Translations under genes and position numbers: made by a program | Part shown: piece after piece, positions 1 through 12,833 of the stretch | How positions within the stretch are numbered: position 1 is the first letter of the stretch | Layout of the letters: the number at the start of each line of letters is the position of its first letter | Notes under the pieces: model-generated | What the model saw: the letters and a program-made list of their open reading frames with translations, nothing else | Database searches by the model: none | Told to the model about the DNA's origin: nothing | Source of the DNA: Physcomitrium patens | Lineage: Eukaryota > Streptophyta > Bryopsida > Funariales > Funariaceae | Assembly: GCF_000002425.4 (NCBI RefSeq) | Contig: NC_037254.1 | Location: forward strand, 16,077,650 to 16,141,649 | Length of the DNA: 64,000 bases | Reading direction: 5' to 3'

Positions 1-1410
1 TCTAGGATTCTTTTGGAAATCATAGAGTGGAATTTGATAGAAGATTAGATAAAGTTTCTATAAGTGTTGGTTTTAGTCGATTTGGAGTTTTTATGACTTT
101 GTAAGAGCATTACAAAATCAAGATTATTTTTGGATGACTTGGAGTTTGTGAAATAAAATAGGATTGATGTTTCTAGTGATTTTAAGAGTTTTGTAATAGA
201 TCTATAAGTAAAATTTTGTAGATTAATGTTCATAGTTGTGCTTAATATGTATTATAAATCTTAGCTTGATCTAATAGTTGAATTTAGGATTAATGAGGTT
301 TAAATGAGTCAAGGTCTCAAAAAGTAGAATTTTAGATCTAGTGAGGGTTTTTAAGATTTCTTGCAATCTACTTGTTGGATTGGAGTGAAATTTATGTGAG
401 AGGATATTAGACTTGTTTTTCTATGTGTATAAGAATTTTGAGATCAATCGAATGGTGGAAAAGAGAGATATTGGCTCTAGGAGATTGGCATCAAGGTTGG
501 AGAAGGAGGCTGGCTAATACCCAAGCACGTTTTTGAGGTTATTGTCTATTTAGTAATCTCGATCCTTTTCAAAAAATTTGTGTTTGTTTTTAACTTTATT
601 TTTAAGAAGTTTGAAAATTTTGAATTAAGATCAACAGTTCATTCATTAGTTATTGAGGTTTAATTTTATTGTAGAAATTACTAGGATTTGGTTAGAATTT
701 GGTTTAGGGATTAGGGTTAGATTTTGGTTAGGATTTGATTTAGGATTTAAGATTAGAATTAGGATTTGATTAAGATTTGATTTAGAGTTAGGATTTAGGA
801 TTTGGTTAGGGTTTGATTTAGGATTAGGATTTGGTTTAGGATTTAGGATTTGGTTAGGGTTTGATTCAGGATTAAAGTTTGATTAGGATTTGATTTAGGA
901 TTAGAATTTGGTTAGGATTTAATTTAGAGTTTAGGATTAGAGTTAAAGTTTAGTTAAGATTTGATTTAGGATTAGGATTTAGAGTTTGGTTAGAATTTGA
1001 TTTAAGATTTAGGATTTGCTTTAGGGTTTAGGATTTGGTTTAGGATTTAAGGTTTGGTTAGGATTTGATCAATATTTGATTTAGGATTCAAAGTTTTATT
1101 TGAGTTTCTTTAGGATTTAAGATTTAGTTAGTTTTTGGCCTAATATTTGAATGAAATAAGATTTCAACTAAGATTAAATTAAGATTGAATTGAGATGTAT
1201 TTGAGATATGTTTGTGATCATTATAATATTTCTTTAAGATTTCTTATTATTTCTTTGGAATTTCTTTGAGGTTTCTCTAAATTTGATTAAAGCTTATTTA
1301 GTATTGTTAGTGTTCTATTAGAATTAGGATTTTGTTGTTGCAATTTCCATTCTACCTTCCACAACCAAGTACCTAGAGCATTTTCAAGCAAGACTTCACA
1401 TATTACGATA
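1..1410 (+). mobile_element. LTR of the G family, left end cut by the window
   Basis: This non-coding block matches, on the opposite strand, the LTR at 34276-36109 along its visible length. Shared landmarks include the stretch near 500-590 (matching about 35160-35250) and the right end, cttcacatattacgata, which matches the end of the 34276 copy. A third copy at 9873-11450 is the 3' LTR of element G, which identifies this block as an LTR. The flanking sequence at 1411 resumes inside a chromovirus protease region, so this LTR was inserted into element A. Whether it is a solo LTR or the 3' LTR of a fuller element lies outside the window. Confidence 0.75.
676..1130 (+). repeat. Degenerate telomere-like minisatellite inside the LTR
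   Basis: The stretch is built from variants of TTTAGGATTTGGTTAGG, with several GGTTTAGGATT and TTAGGGTTT runs. It resembles the plant telomere unit TTTAGGG but the units are of mixed length and imperfect. The same array sits at the same relative position in the two other LTR copies (around 10200-10440 and 34575-35065, on the complementary strand), so it belongs to the LTR and is not an independent telomere relic. Confidence 0.8.
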
Positions 1411-4400
1411 TCAAATGGTTGAAATCTTATACAATTTCTAATAAAGATCCTATCCTCCCCTCAGAACCCTCTCTTTATTTTATGATAGATGTGCATTTAG
1501 GACCTAATAATTATAAAGCTCTGCCTTGATAGATTCAAGAGCCTCAGCTTGATTCTTAGATGTAAAATTTGTTAAAAGTCATAAAATACCGTTAATACAA
1601 AAAATCAAACTTGTTCATGTAAAAGTCATAGATAGTCGTCCATTGTCTCCTTGAGTTGTTACTCATAAAACACTTCCTATAGATGTAGTAATAAATGGTC
1701 ATAGTAGTTGCGTAATCTTTAATATAATTAGATCTCCCTCTAATACAGTCATTTTAGGTTTATCATGGTGAAAAAAATATAATCCTTGCATAGATTGGAT
1801 TTCTCGTACTCTTGACTTTTCTAAAAGCATAATTAAGAGTAAAATTAATCTAATAGAAAGTCATAAGTCTACTGCAATTAAACCTATATTTATAGATGGA
1901 AGAGCTTTCTTGCATGCTGTAAAAGAAGGATCACCTTGTGTTATTTACGCCATACTTATTTCTAATGATACAAAGACTTCAAGTGACAATTCCAGTCAAT
2001 ATCAAGAATTTTAAGATATATTTGAAAAAAAGAATGTAGATGCTCTTTCAGAACATCATCCCTATGATTATTCAATTGATCTACAAGAAGGAGCACAACT
2101 ACCATTTGGACCAATCTATAGTTTATTACAAAATGAATTGGCTAAATTCAAGGAATATATTGAAGAAAATATGGCCAAGAATTTCATATGCTATTTCAAA
2201 TCACAAGCAGGAGGTCCAATCTTATTTGTGAAGAAGAAAGATGGGTCATTGCGGATGTGTGTTGATTATCGAGGACTCAACAAGATCACCATTAAGAATA
2301 AGTACCCTCTATTTTTGATATCTAGACTTCTTGATCAACTAAATCAAGCTAAGATCTATACAAAAAAAGATCTACGGAGAGCATACAATCTAAAACATAT
2401 TAAAGAAGGAGATGAATGGAACACTACATTTCGAACTAGGTATGGATATTTTGAATACAACATCATGCCTTTTGCACTTACAAATGCACTGATAGCTTTT
2501 CAATATCTAATGAATGATATTTTTTGAGAGTTTTTAGATGATTTTGTTGTCTATTATCTAGATGACATCTTGATCTATTCTAAGAATACAAATGAATATG
2601 AACTTCATGTTTATCATATATTACAAAAATTAAGAGATACGGGACTCTATATCAAGATAGAAAAATGTGTATTCCACACTACTCATATTGACTTCTTAGG
2701 ATACATCATTTCAAATGATGGACTTATGATAGATCCTAAGAAAGTTCAAATAATTATGGATTAGAAGATTCTAAAAATAATAAGAGATGTCCAATGCTTT
2801 TTGGACTTTGTCAACTATTATCGAATCTTTATCAAAGACTTCTCTCGAGTTGCAGCTCTACTTATATGTTTGACTTGCAAAGACAAACTTAAGTAGAATA
2901 AAGAAGCTAAAGCATCTTTTGAAACTTTAAAGTCAACTTTTATTTCTACACCATTCTTGTATCACACCAACTTTTCTAAGGCATTTTTTATGAAAACAAA
3001 TGCATCAAATTTTACTTAAAGGTGTTGTATTATCACAAATGGGAACAGATGAAAAACTTCACCTAGTAGCTTTTCATTCCTGAAAATTTTCAACAGTTGA
3101 GATTAACTACAAAATCCACAACAAAGAACTTGTTGCAATCATAGATTCATTTCAAGAATGGCATCATCATCTAAAAGGTGCTTTTAATTCAGTCACTGTA
3201 TATATGGATCATAAGAATTTAGATTATTTTATGTCAACACATGTTTTAAATTGCCACCAAGCCCATTAGAGCATATCCTTATCAAGTTTTGATTTCAAGA
3301 TCACATATCGATCCAAAAAACAACAAGGTTTGTCAGATGCCCTTTTTAGACATTCTTATCTTGTATCAAAAGAAAGAGATGTATCTTTTGATTAGCAAAG
3401 AATAACTCTCTTGAAACCAGAGCATTTTCATCTTCAAATAATAAAATCAATGTTGATTGTTGATTCGACCCTTACGAAACAAATCTAATCAAGTATGTCT
3501 TTTGATCCTCTTATTCATAATATTAAGAATCCTTCTTTTAAATCCCAAGATACTTCTAAGTTTGAGTTCAAAAACAACCTACTCTATTTCAAAGGTTGAT
3601 TATATATTCCAAAAAGAAAAACATAATTACATGTTCTTTAAGCACGTCACAACTTTCCAATAGTAAGACATTTTAGATACAACAAGACTTTGGAGCTTAT
3701 ATCCAGAGATTTTTGGTGGCTACAAATGTAGAAAGGTGAGAATGACTTTATTCAGTCATCCGACATTTTTTCAAGATCAAAAATTCCTTGTCATCAATCT
3801 TATAAACTTCTTCAACCATTATCTATTCCAAAACAACTATGGTCTTTTGTTTCTATGGATTTTATCACGGATCTTTGAATCTCAGGTTTTTATGACTCTA
3901 TATTTGTGATAGTAGATCGTTTTATCAAGATGGCACATTTTATACCATGTATAAAATCTACTATAGGTGAAGAAAGAGCTAAGCTCTTTTTTGACAATAT
4001 CTATTGCTATCATTGATTATCCAAAGATATTATATTGGATAGAAAAACTCAGTTTGTATCAAGATTTTGGCAAACTCTTTTCAAGATTCGAAAAGTAGAT
4101 ATAAAACTATCTTCGACATTTCATCCTAAAACTAATGGACAAATGATGCATGTTAATTAAGTTTTGGAATAGTATTTAAGATGTACCATCAACTACCAAT
4201 AAGATGATTGGATAACTCTTTTGCCATTACTAAAGTTTACTTATAATAACACAATACATTCTTCTATAAAATAAACACCTTTGTTTACCAATTATGGTTA
4301 TCATCCATGACTTGATACTTTTGACTTTTCAAAAGTTGATAATCTTGCGACAAAAAATTTGGCAAATCATTTATCAGAGCTACATGTAACAATAAAGGTG

Positions 4401-4901
4401 TACTTAAAAGAAGCTCAAGAACAACAAAAGATCAATGCAGATGTCTATCGAAAGAAACAACAACCATTCCACAACGGTGACAAGGTATGGTTACTTCATC
4501 GCAATATCAAGACCATTCATCCTTGTGAAAAATTGGACTATTGTAGACTTAGACCATTTCTTATTTTTACATAAATCAATCCAGTTGCATATTGTTTATA
4601 CATATCGGAGTCAAAAAAAATCCATCCAATATTTCATGTATCTCTTTTTGAACCATACAAGATGGTGGATATATTAAGAAGAAGACAAACTCTACCTCCT
4701 CCTATAGAAGTGGACAATAATGAAGAGTTTGAAGTGGAAGAAGTCTTAGAATTAAGGTGGCATCAAAATAAATTAAAATATCTTATTTATTAGCAATGAT
4801 ATGATATTAGTGAATGCACATGGAAGTTAGTAAAGAATCTTGCAAATGCAACAAAGGCGATGGAGGCTTTTCATTGACAACATCCATCAAAAACAAGATG
4901 A
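1411..4901 (+). pseudogene. pol: Decayed pol polyprotein of copy A
   Basis: The remnant is the polyprotein that processes and copies the element and inserts it into the genome. The protease region runs to about 2000. The RT core is readable at 2138-2764, with [20 protein letters not shown] followed by the catalytic YLDD at 2555-2566. RNase H similarity lies at about 2970-3390, the integrase zinc-binding region and core at about 3640-4260, and the chromodomain at about 4680-4880. Many stops interrupt the frame; those compared with copy B fit CGA-to-TGA or TGG-to-TAG changes (for example TTTTGAGAG at 2521). No functional protein is possible. Confidence 0.85.
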
Positions 4902-4994
4902 AACTTTTCTTATAAAAGAAATAAGATCTAGGCAAGAGAACATTCTACTTTCAATCCTTGTTTGTAGCTTCTTTGTATTTGTGATGCTAAGAAG

Positions 4995-5417
4995 ATGGAG
5001 AACCAACAACTAGTGGATTCGACTAAAGAGCCTTTGTTTGCTTACCTGCCAGACAAAACATTGTGATTGTCACAACCTTCAAGACAACGCAATCGAGATG
5101 AAGTTCATCAAGAACGACATGTTTTTCCTTGAATAGATGGTGAGATACAACACGTTTGATATCACGACCTTGGAAGAGACTCCCAATGTTTGATAATTTT
5201 ATTAGATGTAGGAACAACTCCTAACCATATTCCAAATATTTTATTTGAAAGAAGTTATAAAAGCCTCAACAACAACTAGATAATATGGTGGTCTTCTCGC
5301 CTTAGTATGGGACACTATCAATGGTTGAGAGGTCCTATCAACCATCTTCGAAGAAAACAAAGATCTAAGTATGTGGCGAATATAATTTGTCACATCATAG
5401 ATTTTCTCAACATATGA
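4995..5417 (+). pseudogene. Post-chromodomain reading frame, copy A (140 codons)
   Basis: After the pol stop, an ATG at 4995 opens a frame that runs to TGA at 5415-5417 with no net frameshift (140 codons, a few in-frame stops). The same frame starts at 54326 in copy B (one base lost) and 7055 in copy K (one base lost, split by solo LTR L). Recognisable segments are DLSDETLRLSQPSR, LQERHVLLQIDGEIQ and RGPINHLRREQR (spelling from B or consensus of copies). I recognise no domain family. The product is hydrophilic, with no obvious membrane segment. It may be an accessory protein or a pol-tail relic. Confidence 0.55.
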
Positions 5418-5458
5418 TGGTTGCTCCTCATGAAACTCATCCCTAGAAGATGAGATAA

Positions 5459-6016
5459 TGTCACAGACATATGCATGTAAGCTGATAATTATCTATATAA
5501 ATAGGTAGAAGTAAGTAAAAGTAGGTAAAAGTAAGTTAATTCTATAATATCTTCTATAAAAGCTTCTTAGAAGCTTTATAGACACTGCTTTGACTTTATA
5601 GGTGTCTTTAATTGACTTTTTGGATTAAAAACGTGGTCAACAAGTTGTCCATATACCACACATATTACTAGCTTGAAGACCAAGCTAACTATGTGGCCCA
5701 CATGTAGAAAAACTTACCTTATAAGTCAAGGCATATGTCCTACAAAGTCAACACACATTGGAGGTCTCATAGAACATTGCCACGTAGCTCCTAGTTAGAT
5801 AGTATATATAGAGACAAGAGTGAAGCCTTCTTCACTCTTGTGAACTCTTTTCTTGCTTCTAGTCTAGTTTCAAGAGTCTCAAGTTTTCTTGTCTTTTGGC
5901 TATAAGCTTTTTCAGTTTTTTTTAATATACGTACTTCCTTATTTCTATTTTTTTACTCTTTCTTTGATACAAATTTCATTGATTTATGCATCATCTTTTA
6001 GTTCATGTCCTTGACA
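5459..6016 (+). repeat. 3' LTR of copy A (558 bp)
   Basis: It starts TGTCACAGACAT just after the purine-rich CCTAGAAGATGAGATAA and ends TGTCCTTGACA. It is colinear with the 561-bp LTR of copy B (54789-55349), including the TATATATA promoter-like box near 5808. Confidence 0.85.
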
Positions 6017-7434
6017 TATTGCCTATATGCAAACAAGCATGGTCTTCTATTTCTATAGATTTTACCATGGATCTTCTAGTCTCAAGTTTGTATGATTCTA
6101 TATTTGTGATAGTAGATTTTTTATCAAGATGTCATATTTTGTACTATGTATAAAATCTATCATTGGTAAAAAAATAACTAAGTTTTTTTTTTAAAATATC
6201 TATTGCTATCATGGATTATCTAAGGATATTATATCAAATAAAGAAACTTAATTTATATTAAGATTTTGAAGAATTTTTTTTAAGATTCTAAAAGTAGATG
6301 TAAAATTATCTTTGATCTTTTATCTTCAAATTGATGGACCGATTGAATGTGTTAATTAAGTTTTGAAGCAAAATTTGAGGCGTACCAATAATTATCAATA
6401 AGATGATTTGACGACTCTTTTGCCATTGGTAGAGTTTGGCTATAATAACACAATACATTCTTCTATTCTTTAAACACCTTTTTTTTGCTAATTATGATTA
6501 ACATCTATAACTTAATGCTTTTAATTTTTTTAAAATTGATAAGCCTATGGTGGAAGATTTGACAAATCATTTGTCAAAGCTATATACAACAATGAAGGTG
6601 CAATTAAAAGAAGCTCAAGAACAACAAAACATAAAAGCCGATGCCTATTACAAAAAATAATCTCAATTCATTATAGATAATAAGGTATGATTACTTTGTC
6701 ATAACATCAAGACTACTCTTGCTTGTGATAAGTGAAAATATTATAAGCTTACACCTTTTCATATTAATAAATAAATCAATTCAATTACTTATCGATCATA
6801 CCTACCAAAGTTAATAAAGATCCATCCTGTATTCTACATATGTCTTCTTAATCCATACAAGATAATGAATATGTCAAGAAGAAAATAAGTGCTATTTTTT
6901 CTTATAGAAATAAATAATAATAAAGAATTTTACACAGAAGAAGTCTTAGACTCAAAATGGTACCAAAATAGGTTAGAATATCTTGTTAGAATATATTGAT
7001 TTTCAACCTTCTATCATTGTTTGTAGCTTCTATGTACATTATAGTACTAAGAAGATGAAAAATCAACAACCAACAAATTTTATTTAAGAGCTATCATTTG
7101 TTGACTTGTCGGATGAAATATTATGATTGTTTCAAATTTCAAGACAATATAATCAAGATGAAGATTGTCAAGAATGACATGTTTTTCTTCAAATAGATGA
7201 CAAGATATAACATATTTGGTATCATGACCTTTGAAAAGACTTCCAATGTTTGGTAATTTTATTAAAGGTAGTTACAATTCTTGATGGTATTTCAAATATT
7301 TTATTTGAAAGAAGTTATAAAAGCCTCAATAATGATCAAATAATAGAATGGTCTTTCTACCCTAGTATAGAATATTATTAATGGCTAAAAAGACCTATCA
7401 ACCATCTTCAAAGAAAATAAGATTAGAATATGTG
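6017..7434 (+). pseudogene. pol: Chromovirus copy K: integrase core to post-chromodomain frame
   Basis: The sequence enters in the middle of the integrase region (match to B at about 53150) and continues through the integrase C-terminal part, the chromodomain (about 6900-6990) and the extra frame (ATG at 7055). It is more decayed than A, with stops throughout. It is cut at 7434 by solo LTR L and resumes at 9586. Its 5' half lies left of the inserted copy A and hence outside the window. Confidence 0.75.
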
Positions 7435-9580
7435 TGTCAGGCCAAATTTCACTACTTGATGAAATCTATGCCACACAATAAGTCCAAGAGGTGGAATTAG
7501 AGAGCTTCCAATTGTGTAATTATTAGATTAATTTAAATCTTTATATTAAAAATTTAATTAGTTTAGGCCTTCCAAGTAATGGTTACCAATATTAAATTAA
7601 CATGTTAAATAAAATTTACTATGTAAACATAATAAAAATAATTATCTAAATTATTACTATTAATTGACTATAAGAATAAATCTTAAGTTTGAATTAAAAG
7701 TTAAGTTAAAAGTTAAGTTAAAAAAAATTAAAATTAAAATTAAGATTAAAAGGTTAAGTTAAAATTTAAAATTAAAAGGTTAAGTAAAAAAATTAAGTTA
7801 AAAGTTAAGATTAAAGGTTAAGTGAAAAGTTAAAATTAAAAGTTTAGTTTAAAAGTTAAAGTTAAAATTTAAAGTGAGAATATTAAAGGTTAAAAGTTAA
7901 ATTTAAAATTTATTAGCCAAAAAGTTAAATATGGAGCTTACAATTCACTATGAAGATGATAGTAAAAATAAAGTGAGAGAGGTGAAAGCGAAGGTACCTT
8001 GACAACACCTAAGGATTGAAGGCAGCGACCTCCCTCTACTCCAAAATTTTCCAAAATTTGTAATCAGCTTCAATTTGAATGATTATTAGCTTATTGCAAG
8101 GTTGACTTGAAGATGCTTTTGATTCAAGAATCTTCGTTGCAATCTAATGATCCAATCGTGAGAATTCCTCCTTTGAAGTTGAGTGATCCAAACTACCGTG
8201 GTGACTAATCCTCTTCACTTAGAAATTCACTAAAAATTCATATTGTCTTCAAATTCACCAAAACTTATTTCTTTCAGAGCTTAGCTTATAAATCTTGATT
8301 CTTCCAAAATTTCAAATAAATCCAATCACTAGGCATTGAGAAATGCCCTTCCAAACTCGATTGATTTAAATTGCAAAGGCAATCGACTCCCTCAAACTCA
8401 AAAATTCACCAAAAATTCCTTTTTACTCCAAATCAAGCAAGTATTATCTTGTTGGAAATCTAACAACAAAAGCTAAAACTATTAAAAATCTCACATTGAG
8501 ACACTGATTGAAGAAAATCCAAGGCCCTTAAATCCTTGAAATATTTGGAAGGCCGAGGAGATATCTACCTTAATGAAACATATTTTAAAACTTAATGACC
8601 ATCCTTCACAATACAAAATCCATACATACACAATCACAAGATTCACAATGAGAATTAAAATCTAAATAAAATTAAGATTAGGGTTTCGGCCAAATTTTGG
8701 CATGGCTTTGCCCTTCACCCAAAAGAGGAGAGAAAGAGGGCTTGGAAAACCAAGCCTCTCTTATACAATTGAGTGGAGGCTCGTAGAAGGGTGGCTTCAT
8801 CTCCACCCTTGATTTTTAAGATCCCTAATCTAGATCTACGGCCTTCATTCATCCAAGAACCAATCTCATTACCAAGACTGGTGGCTCTTGTAAGTGGTCA
8901 AGAAAGCATTTTTTTTATAAATATAACTTCACTATTGTGTTCAAAACGCCTTTTTAAGCTAATATCGACTACTCACATGCCTCAATCCATGCTCAATTAT
9001 AATTTTCATGGAAGTTTTAACTTACAAGGATCTTCGCAATTTTTGTGAAATTCTTCAAAATGAGAATTTCATTGCTTCTCTTGTAATTTGAAGGAGAGGT
9101 TGCTGATCTTGTTTTCTTCACTCCAAGAGGTAAATCCAGTGCCACCATTGCATTAAAAAGACTCCCATTAAGTAGAAGAACTACCATGCTGCTTAAATTT
9201 ATCGAATTTGGAAGAAAATCCAAAATTACCATTGCTAACTTCCTTAAATATTTTAGAGAATTATAATTCCAACTCCTAAATCATGTGAATGATCATAGAT
9301 GCATTCATAGGCTTTTAGTCAACCCTTATAGTAATGACTAACAATCTCTAAATTATTAAACTAACTAAGTTGCTATTCTAATTTTCTAACTCTTATTACT
9401 TTAGTCCTAATTAATCTAATTCAAAGAATTAGACTATGATTTAAACCATCAAAGGTTGTAATCCTAAAAATTCTATAAAACTAAATTCTACTTATATAAA
9501 TCCTAATCTAACATGTTTAATTATCATAAAATAGGAAAATAACAAAAATTTAAATTTTAGAGCATAATTGAGAGCTCACA
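7435..9580. mobile_element. Solo LTR 'L', 2146 bp
   Basis: The block begins TGTCAGGCC and ends GAGCTCACA. It is bounded by an exact 5-bp duplication, atgtg, at 7430-7434 and 9581-9585, and it interrupts a chromovirus sequence that rejoins cleanly across it. It has no gag or pol similarity. Inside are an A-rich stretch of AAAGTTAAG variants (about 7680-7930) and two short open frames near 8773-9232 that look fortuitous. TG..CA ends with a 5-bp duplication fit a solo LTR; a short non-autonomous element with unrecognised internal repeats is the alternative. Confidence 0.7.
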
Positions 9581-9585
9581 ATGTG

Positions 9586-9872
9586 ACAAATTTAATTCAT
9601 CTTATTTTAGATTTCCTCAATATATAATAACCGCACCTCATAGAACTTGTTCTCAAAAGAAAGGATAATGTCACAGACATACATACTAACTTTAATAATT
9701 ACCTATATAATTAGATAGAAATAAATAAAAGTAGATAAAATTAGATTAATTTTATAATATCTTTTAAAAAAACTTTCTAAAAGCTTCATAGACATAGTTT
9801 TGACTTTACATATATTTATAGTTAGATTTTAGATTAAAAAATTGATCAATAAGTTAGCTATGTATTGTACAT
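9586..9872 (+). mobile_element. Copy K continued: 3' end and first 204 bp of its LTR
   Basis: After L, the extra frame of K finishes at about 9627. The LTR then opens with TGTCACAGACAT at 9669, matching 5459 onward in copy A. It is cut at 9872 by the 3' LTR of element G. Confidence 0.75.
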
Positions 9873-11450
9873 TGTTGTATTATATGTGTTCTTGCTTGAA
9901 AATACACCATGCTCTTAGTTGTAGAAGGTAAGTAGAAATGTAAGAACAATCCTATCAAGTCTAATAAAATCTTAAATAATCTTAAGTAGATCTTAATAAT
10001 CTTAATCAAACTTTGACTAATATAAAATAAATTTAAAAGAAATTATGAAAGAAAAAAAAGAAGTTCCAAACTAATTTTAAAGAAAAATAATAAAAAAATC
10101 TTAAAGAAATATAAAAAATAGTCTTTAAAGAAATAATAAAGAATCCTAAAAAATAATATAATTATACATCTTAATATATTCTTAATTAAAATTATAATTG
10201 AACCTTAACAAAATTCTATGTTATATTCTAATTTAAACCTTAATTGAATCTTAACCAAATCTTATGTCAAATTTTAATAAAATCCTAATAAAATCTTAAA
10301 TTGTAGATAAATTTTAATAAATTTTTAGTCAAGTTTTAAACCTAATCCTAAAAAATAATAACCTTTACTAAATCTTAGATCAAATCCTAAGTCCTAATCA
10401 AATCATAGATAAATCCTAAACCAAACTCTATAACAAATTTAAACCTCAACAATTAATGATTAAAAAATTAATATCAACTCAAAATTTTATACTTTTTAAT
10501 ATCATAGTTAGAAGAAGTACAAGAAAGATGAAAACAATCATACTTACTAATTAAGAAAAATAGAAGATAATCCAATCGAATATTGAGCGACCTCTTACTT
10601 GAATCTAAATGTTTAACTTTTACTACGAATATCTCATTTTTGAACTATTGAATTATTTTAAAATTTCATCTAAACATTGAAAATCAAGTCAAGTATCTAC
10701 ATAACAAAAATCAATTCAATCTAATGGATATATTGCTAAAGATCTTAGAAACACTCACTAGCCCTCAAATTCTAATTTCTAAGACTGCAACCTACAAAAA
10801 TCTTCATACACTTTGATTTAATTATTTGATTAATAAAAAAAATTGCACATATATTTACAACTAACAAACCAATACACTACTCAAAATTCATCTACACAAA
10901 CACCACAAAACTCCAAAAAATCTTCAAATTTATAAACATATATTTATTTTTAAAAATCTAAACCAACTAAGAAAATTATTAACTTTGAAATTTCATCAAA
11001 AATTCAATATTTATTCAATTAATATAAAATTAATGCCTAAAAATCTTTCTTCAAGATTTTTCTTAAATTCCATTCTTTGATTTGCCAAAAAACCTTGAAA
11101 TTGTTGTATGGATGTAGTTTTATGTCTTTGGATTTGATTTGGATCTAAGTTAACAACTGATCCTTTCTAGATATCAATTTTTAGTAATTTGAGGAAGTTT
11201 TATTTTATCCTCTTTTGAACTTTCTTTTTAACATTCCAATATTAATTTCTTACCTCATTTACTTTTATTTGGCTTATTCATGCCTTTACAAAGTACATAG
11301 AAGTTTCTTCTACAAAAAAACAACATTAAGACTAAATCTTTGACTATCAATCTTTTATCCTTATTTTTGTACAATATTTTTTTACTAAACTCTTCTATAA
11401 TAAGATATATATTTTTATTTTTCATTATATAGTCGTATTATCACATGACA
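9873..11450 (-). repeat. 3' LTR of element G (1578 bp)
   Basis: Read on the minus strand it begins TGTCATGTGATAATACG directly after the purine-rich tract AAAAGATGTGGA. That is how the F-family 3' LTR begins at 55728 (TGTCGTGTTG after GAGGGGGTGGA). Its body matches the LTRs at 1-1410 and 34276-36109, including the telomere-like stretch at about 10200-10440. It interrupts the LTR of copy K. Confidence 0.75.
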
Positions 11451-12791
11451 TCCACATCTTTTGAACTTGTGCATCCTTTGATATGCACCAAATAATCTAA
11501 ATCTTATTTGATTCATACTATGTTTTTCATGTCTTTATCTAAATCTTCTTCATTATTTTTTCTATGCAAGTCAAAATCATCTTCTTGTTTTAAAAGATTT
11601 ATATTTTCAATATGGCTTTTTATATTTATTTCTATTTATCTTTGTTTGAATATTTTCACTCGCTTCTATGCAACTAGTATTTTTAACCTTATTCTATCTA
11701 GCTCTTATAATGAATAAGTGGCATTATTATAAGCAGTTGTTATTACATATGGTCAAAACCATCATTTTAATAAATTCTTCAAAGTACTATGTTAATTATC
11801 TAAACTACTATTATAAACCAAAATCCAATTACTTTCTTTAATTATCTTAGGACTTAATTAATGTTGCTTATCAAACCATGCCTTATTTTGTAACCTTGTT
11901 TATTTTAACATTTCTAATGCTATTTGCATATCTTCTATTCTCTACTCAAGTTTTTTAATTCTAATAGCTAAAAGTTCTTTTTTTATCAATTCATCTTCTT
12001 ATAATGGTACATTTCAAGGAAGTATTTTTTCTTCAATTGGAATAATAGGTTTTTTATCAGTTATGAGTTTAACAAGCATATATTTTATTACCAAATTATA
12101 AGTTATTTGATCATCTCATAATATAAATAGAAAAAATCAAGGCCATTTTTTAACCTTCTCATTATAAGTTTTAATTAATGCTTTTATAATTAGTAGATGA
12201 CTACGTTCACTTTTTACATTTCCTTTAAAATTATAAGCAATAGTCAATTATAACTTAATTCCATATCTTTCAAAGAAATCATGAGCTTCTTGTGCATTTA
12301 ATTCTCTATGATTTTCAATGACTTTTCCTGCACATCCATAGCGGCAAATAACATCTTTAAGTAAAAATCTACAAATTCTTTTTATAGACTTTATTCTCAA
12401 TGATCTACTTTCTATTTTATTTAATAAATTTTAATGAGTCAATATCAAATATTTTATTTATTATAATCTGATTGGCATAATAATCAAATCAAAAATCTAT
12501 TTAAAATAAATAACCAAAGGATATATCGAACATAGACCAATTTGATATTATATATTAGAATATGCTTGATAAATTTTACATGATTCTATAAATAAAAGCA
12601 CATCTTAATACATATTTTTTCATCAATATCATTCTTTGAGTTTCACAGAAGTAGCCCAACTTTTCCTATGGCTTGTCTTAAACTATCATGAAATTCTTTT
12701 AGTAATTATTGTGGCTTTTTTTTACTTTCTATTATTCATTGTAGCATCCCAATTCCTTTTTTGGTCTCTCTTATAAAAATCCTTCTTAAAG

Positions 12792-12833
<42 letters not shown>

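Larger units (their letters stand above)
1411..6016 (+). mobile_element. Chromovirus (Ty3/gypsy) copy A, 5' part missing
   Basis: Visible order on the plus strand is protease, reverse transcriptase, RNase H, integrase, chromodomain, an extra reading frame, then the 3' LTR. This is the same order as copy B at 50517-55349. The left end is lost behind the inserted LTR at 1-1410. The right end abuts integrase sequence of copy K at 6017, so A was inserted into K in the same orientation. K's left half and A's 5' target duplication would lie outside the window. Confidence 0.85.

Noticed and set aside
676..1130. Interstitial telomere tract
   Set aside because: The units are irregular, and the same array occurs at the same place in two other LTR copies, so it is part of an LTR and not a chromosome-end relic.
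1411..6016. Fungal genome with repeat-induced point mutation
   Set aside because: The decay pattern is similar, but the P450 is plant A-type, intron style and tRNA-Asp/Met primer sites fit plants, and deamination of methylated cytosine explains the pattern.
8773..9232. Two open frames on opposite strands
   Set aside because: They lie wholly inside solo LTR L, do not match any family and have no supporting context.
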